Source of the DNA: VBCK01 sp035939615
GTDB lineage: Bacteria; Pseudomonadota; Gammaproteobacteria; Burkholderiales; Burkholderiaceae_F
Assembly: GCA_035939615.1 (NCBI GenBank)
Contig: DASZFP010000160.1
Coordinates: forward strand, 1 to 10,478
Reading direction: 5' to 3'
DNA length: 10,478 nt
Part shown: piece by piece, positions 6,050 through 10,478 of the stretch
Numbering within the stretch: the first letter of the stretch is position 1
Layout of the letters: every line of letters starts with the position of its first letter
Translations under genes and position numbers: made by a program
The notes under the pieces: generated by a model
What the model saw: only the letters and a program-made list of their open reading frames with translations
Told to the model about the DNA's origin: nothing
Databases searched by the model: none

Positions 6050-6957
6050 TGATCGCGTTCAAACAGCGCTGGCGGCACGGCTGGGGACGCCGCGTCGTGA
6101 TCGGCGTGCCATTCCTTTTCCTGGTGCTGTTTTTCTCGGCGCCGTTTCTGGTCGTTTTCAGGATCAGCGTTTCGGACTCGATCGGCGTGCGCTTTCAGGA
6201 CCTGCTGGCCTGGACCGACGGGACGCTGACGCTGCGCCTGAAATTCGCCAACTACCTGTTCCTGACCTCCGATCCGGTCTACATCCTCACCTACATGTCC
6301 TCGATCGGGTTCGCCGGCCTGAACACGATCATCTGCCTGATCATCGGTTACCCGTTCGCGTACTTCATGGCGCGGTCGCCCGCCGCCTGGCGGCCGGCGC
6401 TGCTGATGCTGGTGTCGCTGCCGTTCTGGACTTCGTACCTGCTGCGCGTATACGCCTGGAAAGGTCTGCTGGACGACGATGGGATCATCAACAACCTGCT
6501 GCTGTGGCTGCACCTGATCGACACACCGATCCGGATGATGCACACCGCTCGCTCGATGATGGTCGGCATGGTGTACACCTACCTGCCGTTCATGATCCTG
6601 CCGGTCTACGCGAACCTGGTGAAGATGGACACGCGGCTGCTGGAAGCGGCGGCGGACCTGGGCGCTGGACCCTTGACCACGTTCTGGCGGGTGACGGTGC
6701 CGCTGTCGATGCCCGGCATCATCGCCGGCTCGATGCTGGTGCTGATTCCCAGCATCGGCGAGTACGTGATTCCGGAGCTGCTGGGCGGGCCGTCGACCTT
6801 GATGATCGGCCGCGTGCTGTGGGACGAGTTCTTCAGGAACGTCGACTGGTCGATGGCCTCGGCGGTTGCGGTCTCGATGGTCGTGCTGATCCTGATTCCG
6901 CTGGCTGTGTTCAACCACTACCAGACCCGCGGAGCGGGCCGGAGCGGCGGCGCATGA
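6049..6957 (+). CDS. potH: PotH-like polyamine ABC transporter permease
   Basis: Inner-membrane permease subunit of 302 residues with about six hydrophobic segments (roughly 17-37, 83-107, 116-137, 170-192, 224-246, 270-287). The cytoplasmic EAA loop that docks the ATPase begins at Glu199 (EAAADLGAG, continuing to PLSMPGI). The extended loop after the first segment and the conserved SLPFWTSYLLRVYAW stretch (123-137) are characteristic of PotH/PotB-type rather than PotI/PotC-type subunits. The start ATG overlaps the potG stop by one base, with no good ribosome site of its own, so translation probably depends on re-initiation. The same reading frame stays open far upstream through potG, but that part is out of frame with potG and is not coding. 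The 3' end overlaps potI by four bases. Confidence 0.93.
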   Translation: MIAFKQRWRHGWGRRVVIGVPFLFLVLFFSAPFLVVFRISVSDSIGVRFQDLLAWTDGTLTLRLKFANYLFLTSDPVYILTYMSSIGFAGLNTIICLIIGYPFAYFMARSPAAWRPALLMLVSLPFWTSYLLRVYAWKGLLDDDGIINNLLLWLHLIDTPIRMMHTARSMMVGMVYTYLPFMILPVYANLVKMDTRLLEAAADLGAGPLTTFWRVTVPLSMPGIIAGSMLVLIPSIGEYVIPELLGGPSTLMIGRVLWDEFFRNVDWSMASAVAVSMVVLILIPLAVFNHYQTRGAGRSGGA

Positions 6958-7823
6958 ACAGCGTATTCGGTCGCGTGTGGCTCGCGTTCGGCTACGCCTT
7001 CCTGTACATCCCGATCGCAACGCTGATCGTGTTTTCGTTCAACGAATCCAGGATGGTGACGCTGTGGGGCGGTTTCTCGACCCACTGGTACCACGAGATC
7101 CTGCACGACGCCGAGCTGATCGACGCCTTCCTCACTTCGCTGAAGATCGCGCTGATGACAGCCACCGCGTCGGTGGTGCTGGGGACGATGGCGGCTTTCG
7201 CACTGGTGCGCTACCGCAGCTTCTTCGGCCGGACCGTCTTCGTCGCGCACATCAACGCGCCCCTGGTCGTGCCCGAGGTGATCACCGGGCTTTCGCTGCT
7301 GCTGTTTTTCGTTGCCTGCGAAAAAGCGTTCGGCATGTTCAGCGAGCGCGGCATTGTGACGATCTGGATCGGCCATACTTCGATCTGCACCTGCTATGCG
7401 GCCGTGGTGATCCAATCCCGACTTCTCACGATGGATAAGTCCCTGGAGGAAGCGGCCATGGACCTGGGGTGCCAGCCGTTGCAGGTGTTCCTGCTGGTCA
7501 CGCTGCCGCTGATCATGCAGTCGCTGGTGTCGGCCTGGCTGCTGACGTTCACGATCTCGCTGGACGACGTGGTCACGAGCTCCTTCCTGAACGGCCCGGG
7601 CGTGAGCACGCTGCCCATCGTGATCTTCGCGCGCGCCCGGCTCGGCTTGAACCCGACGGTCAACGCCGTGGCCACGCTGTCGGTGGTGGTCGTTTCGATC
7701 GGCGTGCTGGCCGGCTCGCTGTGGATGGCGCGCAACGAGCGACGGCGCGCCCAGGAGCAGGCGGCGGCCTATCGTGAGGGCATGCAGGGCATCGAACTGG
7801 GGATTTCGAAAGCGGGGGCCTGA
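6954..7823 (+). CDS. potI: PotI-like polyamine ABC transporter permease
   Basis: Second inner-membrane permease, 289 residues (E. coli PotI is 281), expected to pair with the PotH-like subunit. About six hydrophobic segments are visible (roughly 7-29, 62-85, 98-120, 137-157, 187-208, 237-258). The EAA loop is EEAAMDLGC (165-173) followed by LVTLPLIMQS. NAPLVVPEVITGLSLLLFF (101-119) and FTISLDDVVTSSFLNGPG (199-216) are characteristic of PotI/PotC-type subunits. It starts in an ATGA overlap with the end of potH and has GGAG 9 nt upstream inside potH, so it can load ribosomes as well as be coupled. The Arg- and Glu-rich C-terminal tail after about residue 260 should be cytoplasmic. Its stop codon is immediately followed by the puuC-like start. 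Confidence 0.93.
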   Translation: MNSVFGRVWLAFGYAFLYIPIATLIVFSFNESRMVTLWGGFSTHWYHEILHDAELIDAFLTSLKIALMTATASVVLGTMAAFALVRYRSFFGRTVFVAHINAPLVVPEVITGLSLLLFFVACEKAFGMFSERGIVTIWIGHTSICTCYAAVVIQSRLLTMDKSLEEAAMDLGCQPLQVFLLVTLPLIMQSLVSAWLLTFTISLDDVVTSSFLNGPGVSTLPIVIFARARLGLNPTVNAVATLSVVVVSIGVLAGSLWMARNERRRAQEQAAAYREGMQGIELGISKAGA

Positions 7824-9320
7824 ATGAAGATGAGCGAGCACATGGATTGGCATGCCCGCGCCGCCGCCGTGCACCCGGACGGACGGGCGCTGATCGACGG
7901 GCAGCGGGTGGCCGCCGCCGACGGGCAGACCTTCTCGTGCATCTCGCCGATCGACGCGCGGGTGCTGGCGCAGGTGGCGCGCTGCGGCCCCGCCGACGTC
8001 GACCGCGCGGTGGCCGGGGCCCGGCGCGCCTTCGAGGACCGGCGCTGGAGCGGGCAGCCGCCGGCGGCGCGCAAAAAGGTCCTTTTGAAATTCGCCGAGC
8101 TGCTGCTGGCAGCGCGCGATGAGCTCGCGCTGCTGGAGACGCTGGACATGGGCAAGCCCGTGCAGTTCAGCCTGAAGGTGGACGTGCCGGCGGCGGCGCG
8201 CTGCATCGGCTGGTACGCCGAAGCGGTCGATAAGATCTACGACGAGATCGCGCCGACCCGCGACGAAGCCCTGGCCCTGATCCGGCGCGAGCCGATGGGC
8301 GTGGTCGGAGCCATCGTTCCGTGGAACTACCCGATGATCATGGCTGCCTGGAAACTCGGGCCGGCGCTGGCGGCCGGCAACAGCGTGGTGTTGAAGCCCT
8401 CGGAAAAATCTCCGCTCACCGCCCTTCGGATGGCCGAGCTGGCCCTGCAGGCCGGGCTGCCCGAATCCGTGCTGAACGTGGCGCCTGGCTTCGGCAGCGA
8501 GGCCGGCGAGGCCCTGGCGCTGCACCCGCACGTCGATGCGATCTCGTTCACCGGCTCCACGCGCGTGGGGCGGCGCATGCTCGAATACGCGGCGCGCTCG
8601 AATCTGAAGCGGGTGTTCAACGAACTGGGCGGCAAGTCGGCCAACATCGTGTTTGCCGACTTCCAGGACCTGGACCGCGCCGCCACCACCGCTGCCGCGT
8701 GCATGTTCTTCAACCAGGGCGAGTCGTGCAACGCTCCGTCCCGGCTGCTGGTGCAGGCGTCGATCGCTGACGATTTCGTCGCCCGCGTGGTGGCCCGCTC
8801 GCAGGATTACGCCCCGGCCGACCCGCTGGCGTCCGACACGTTGATGGGAGCGCTGGTCGACCAGGCGCAACTCGCCACCGTGCTCGGTTACATCGAATCC
8901 GGCGAGCGCGAGGGCGCGCAGCGCCTGGCCGGCGGCACGCGTGTTCGCGCCGAGACGGGCGGATTTTATGTCGCGCCCACCGTGTTCGACCGGGTGGGCA
9001 GCTCGATGCAAATCGCGCGCGAGGAAATCTTCGGACCGGTGCTGTCGGTGATCCGCTTCGAGAACGAACAGCAGGCGGTCGCGGTCGCCAACGACACCTC
9101 GTACGGCCTGCAGGCCGGGGTCTGGAGCAGCGACCTCAACCGTGCCCACCGGGTGGCCCGGCAGCTGCGCGCCGGCACCGTCCACGTGAACCAGTACGAT
9201 GAGGACGACATCACCGTTCCGTTCGGCGGCTACCGGCAGAGCGGCAACGGACGCGACAAGTCGCTGCACGCGTTCGACAAGTACACCGAGCTGAAAACGA
9301 CCTGGATACGGCTCGACTGA
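7824..9320 (+). CDS. puuC: PuuC-like NAD(P)-dependent aldehyde dehydrogenase (gamma-glutamyl-gamma-aminobutyraldehyde dehydrogenase)
   Basis: Predicted to oxidise gamma-glutamyl-gamma-aminobutyraldehyde to gamma-glutamyl-GABA, acting between PuuB and PuuD. The 498-residue protein (E. coli PuuC 495) has the standard ALDH set: VPWNYP with Asn168, KPSEKSPL with Lys191, FTGST (242-246), general base Glu267 in NELGGKSANIVFAD, catalytic Cys302 in NQGESC, EEIFGPV, and the C-terminal FGGYRQSGNGRDKSLHAF. WYAEAVDKIY (130-139) and the end KYTELKTTWI are near-identical to PuuC, which argues against a generic betaine- or acetaldehyde dehydrogenase. The ATG directly abuts the potI stop, with GGGGG 5 nt upstream; an ATG two codons later is an equal alternative. 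PuuC-type enzymes are broad and may also accept 3-hydroxypropionaldehyde or aminoaldehydes. Confidence 0.92.
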   Translation: MKMSEHMDWHARAAAVHPDGRALIDGQRVAAADGQTFSCISPIDARVLAQVARCGPADVDRAVAGARRAFEDRRWSGQPPAARKKVLLKFAELLLAARDELALLETLDMGKPVQFSLKVDVPAAARCIGWYAEAVDKIYDEIAPTRDEALALIRREPMGVVGAIVPWNYPMIMAAWKLGPALAAGNSVVLKPSEKSPLTALRMAELALQAGLPESVLNVAPGFGSEAGEALALHPHVDAISFTGSTRVGRRMLEYAARSNLKRVFNELGGKSANIVFADFQDLDRAATTAAACMFFNQGESCNAPSRLLVQASIADDFVARVVARSQDYAPADPLASDTLMGALVDQAQLATVLGYIESGEREGAQRLAGGTRVRAETGGFYVAPTVFDRVGSSMQIAREEIFGPVLSVIRFENEQQAVAVANDTSYGLQAGVWSSDLNRAHRVARQLRAGTVHVNQYDEDDITVPFGGYRQSGNGRDKSLHAFDKYTELKTTWIRLD

Positions 9321-9331
9321 AGACTCTTTTC

Positions 9332-9337
9332 GAGGGG
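9332..9337 (+). promoter_or_regulatory. Shine-Dalgarno GAGGGG setting the ald start
   Basis: GAGGGG ends directly against the ATG at 9338, too close to serve it, but is 6 nt from the in-frame ATG at 9344. The second ATG also gives a protein starting MLIGVPTEIK, which matches the usual beginning of alanine dehydrogenases. This site therefore supports 9344 as the start. It lies in the 23-bp gap after puuC, where no promoter or terminator is evident. Confidence 0.65.
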
Positions 9338-9343
9338 ATGACG

Positions 9344-10462
9344 ATGCTGATCGGAGTGCCGACCGAGATCAAGATTCGCGAATACCGGGTCGGGTTGACG
9401 CCGGCCAACGTGCGCGAGCTCACCGAACGCGGACACCAGGTGATCGTCCAGGCCGGCTGCGGCGCCGGCGTCGGGCTGAGCGACGCCAACTACGAGACGG
9501 CCGGCGCCAGCGTGGTGAGCAACGGCCAGCAGGTGTACGCGCAGGCGCAGATGATCGTGAAGGTCAAGGAGCCTCAACCGGAGGAGCGCAAGCTGCTGCG
9601 CCCCGACCAGGTGCTGTTCACCTATCTGCACCTGGCGCCCGACCCGGAGCAGGCCAGCGACCTGATCCAGAGCAGCGCCATCTGCATCGCCTACGAAACG
9701 GTCACGTCGGACACCGGCGGGCTTCCGCTGCTGGCGCCGATGTCGGAGGTCGCCGGCCGCATGTCGATCCAGGCCGGCGCGTATTTCCTGGAGAAGGCGC
9801 ACGGGGGACTGGGCGTGCTGCTGGGCGGCGTTCCGGGCGTCGATCCGGCCAAGGTGGTCGTGCTGGGCGGCGGCGTGGTCGGCACGCACGCGGTGCACAT
9901 CGCGCTCGGGATGGCGGCGGAAGTGTGGGTGCTCGACCGCAACGTGGACGCGCTGCGCGCGCTGTGGCGCCAGTTCGGGCGGCCGTTGAATACGGTGTTC
10001 TCCACCCGCGCCGCGATCGAGCAGCACTGCGTCTCGGCCGACCTGGTGATCGGCGGCGTGCTGCTGCCCGGCGCGGCCGCGCCCAAGCTGGTCACGGCCG
10101 AAATCGTGCGCCGGATGAAGCCCGGCTCGGTGATCGTCGATGTCGCCATCGACCAGGGCGGCTGTTGCGAAACGTCGCGCCCGACCACGCACGACGATCC
10201 GACCTACGTGGTCGACGGCGTGATCCACTACTGCGTGACCAACATGCCGGGAGCGGTGCCGCGCACCTCGACGTTCGCGCTGAACAACGCCACCCTGCCG
10301 TTCGTGCTGGCGCTGGCCGACAAAGGCTACCGCCGGGCGCTGCTGGAGGACCGGCACCTGAGAAACGGGCTGAACGTGCACCGCGGCCGCGTGACCAATC
10401 GCGCCGTGGCCGCGGCACTCGGACACAAGTACGTCGATCCGAACGAGGCGCTGCAGCCGTAG
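9344..10462 (+). CDS. ald: alanine dehydrogenase
   Basis: Catalyses reversible NAD-dependent oxidative deamination of L-alanine to pyruvate and ammonia in the cytoplasm. From the preferred ATG it has 372 residues, the normal family length, and family numbering fits without gaps: Arg15 (EYRVG) and Lys75 (VKVKEP) for substrate binding, His96 (TYLHLAP) and Asp270 (VAIDQGG) for catalysis. The NAD fold shows VLGGGVVG (173-180), with Asp198 ending the second strand as expected for NAD preference. TNMPGAVPRTST (299-310) is another Ald signature. It is clearly Ald and not the related transhydrogenase PntA or saccharopine dehydrogenase. It is last in the block, 23 bp after puuC, so probably co-transcribed. 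A link to polyamine breakdown is inferred: a pyruvate-using transaminase acting on GABA or the amine would produce alanine, which Ald would recycle. The last 16 bp of the window show nothing further. Confidence 0.95.
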   Translation: MLIGVPTEIKIREYRVGLTPANVRELTERGHQVIVQAGCGAGVGLSDANYETAGASVVSNGQQVYAQAQMIVKVKEPQPEERKLLRPDQVLFTYLHLAPDPEQASDLIQSSAICIAYETVTSDTGGLPLLAPMSEVAGRMSIQAGAYFLEKAHGGLGVLLGGVPGVDPAKVVVLGGGVVGTHAVHIALGMAAEVWVLDRNVDALRALWRQFGRPLNTVFSTRAAIEQHCVSADLVIGGVLLPGAAAPKLVTAEIVRRMKPGSVIVDVAIDQGGCCETSRPTTHDDPTYVVDGVIHYCVTNMPGAVPRTSTFALNNATLPFVLALADKGYRRALLEDRHLRNGLNVHRGRVTNRAVAAALGHKYVDPNEALQP

Positions 10463-10478
10463 TCGCGTAGTTCACGAC

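Noticed and set aside
4516..6957. Apparent fusion protein reading through potG into potH
   Set aside because: Only the part from 6049 looks like a permease. The upstream part is an out-of-frame shadow of potF and potG and has Arg/Ala-rich composition.
6918..9269. Long minus-strand open frame opposite potI and puuC
   Set aside because: It spans the antisense of two well-supported genes, has biased composition and no motif, so it is a third-position GC artefact.
9230..10426. Minus-strand open frame opposite ald
   Set aside because: Ald on the plus strand has its substrate-binding and catalytic residues at their family positions; the antisense frame has no domain.

Overview
This window is a compact, GC-rich stretch of proteobacterial chromosome. 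GC-rich codon third positions, long shadow frames and gene content suggest a betaproteobacterium such as a member of Burkholderiales; the taxon is an inference and no marker gene fixes it. It carries a nearly complete locus for importing putrescine (or a related di/polyamine) and degrading it by the gamma-glutamylated (Puu) route. No mobile element, RNA gene or CRISPR array was seen.

Layout: positions 1-82 are intergenic and hold a GC-rich palindromic element of the type common between proteobacterial genes. A puuB-like flavin amine oxidase gene runs leftward (83-1402). A 126-bp divergent control region (1403-1528) contains a perfect 9-bp inverted repeat. Eight genes then run rightward in one tight block: puuD-like hydrolase, puuA-like ligase, potF-like binding protein, potG-like ATPase, potH-like and potI-like permeases, puuC-like aldehyde dehydrogenase, and ald (alanine dehydrogenase). 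Gaps are 0-50 bp, and stops and starts overlap at potG/potH and potH/potI. This looks like one operon ending close to the right edge.

How the genes work together (family knowledge applied to this order): PotFGHI would bring the amine across the inner membrane. PuuA would join it to glutamate. PuuB would oxidise the free amine to an aldehyde with release of ammonia and hydrogen peroxide. PuuC would oxidise the aldehyde to the acid. PuuD would cut off glutamate and release GABA (or a homologue). No GABA transaminase (PuuE/GabT), succinate semialdehyde dehydrogenase or PuuR-type regulator lies in the window. Alanine dehydrogenase at the operon end is the unusual member; it would fit a pyruvate-dependent transaminase encoded elsewhere, because it would turn the alanine product back into pyruvate.

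Nothing here amounts to an undescribed system: all nine proteins belong to well-known families with their key residues present. The points most worth a second look are the inverted repeat in the divergent promoter, an 18-bp perfect palindrome inside puuA, the operon link to ald, and altered residues in the likely ligand pocket of the binding protein.
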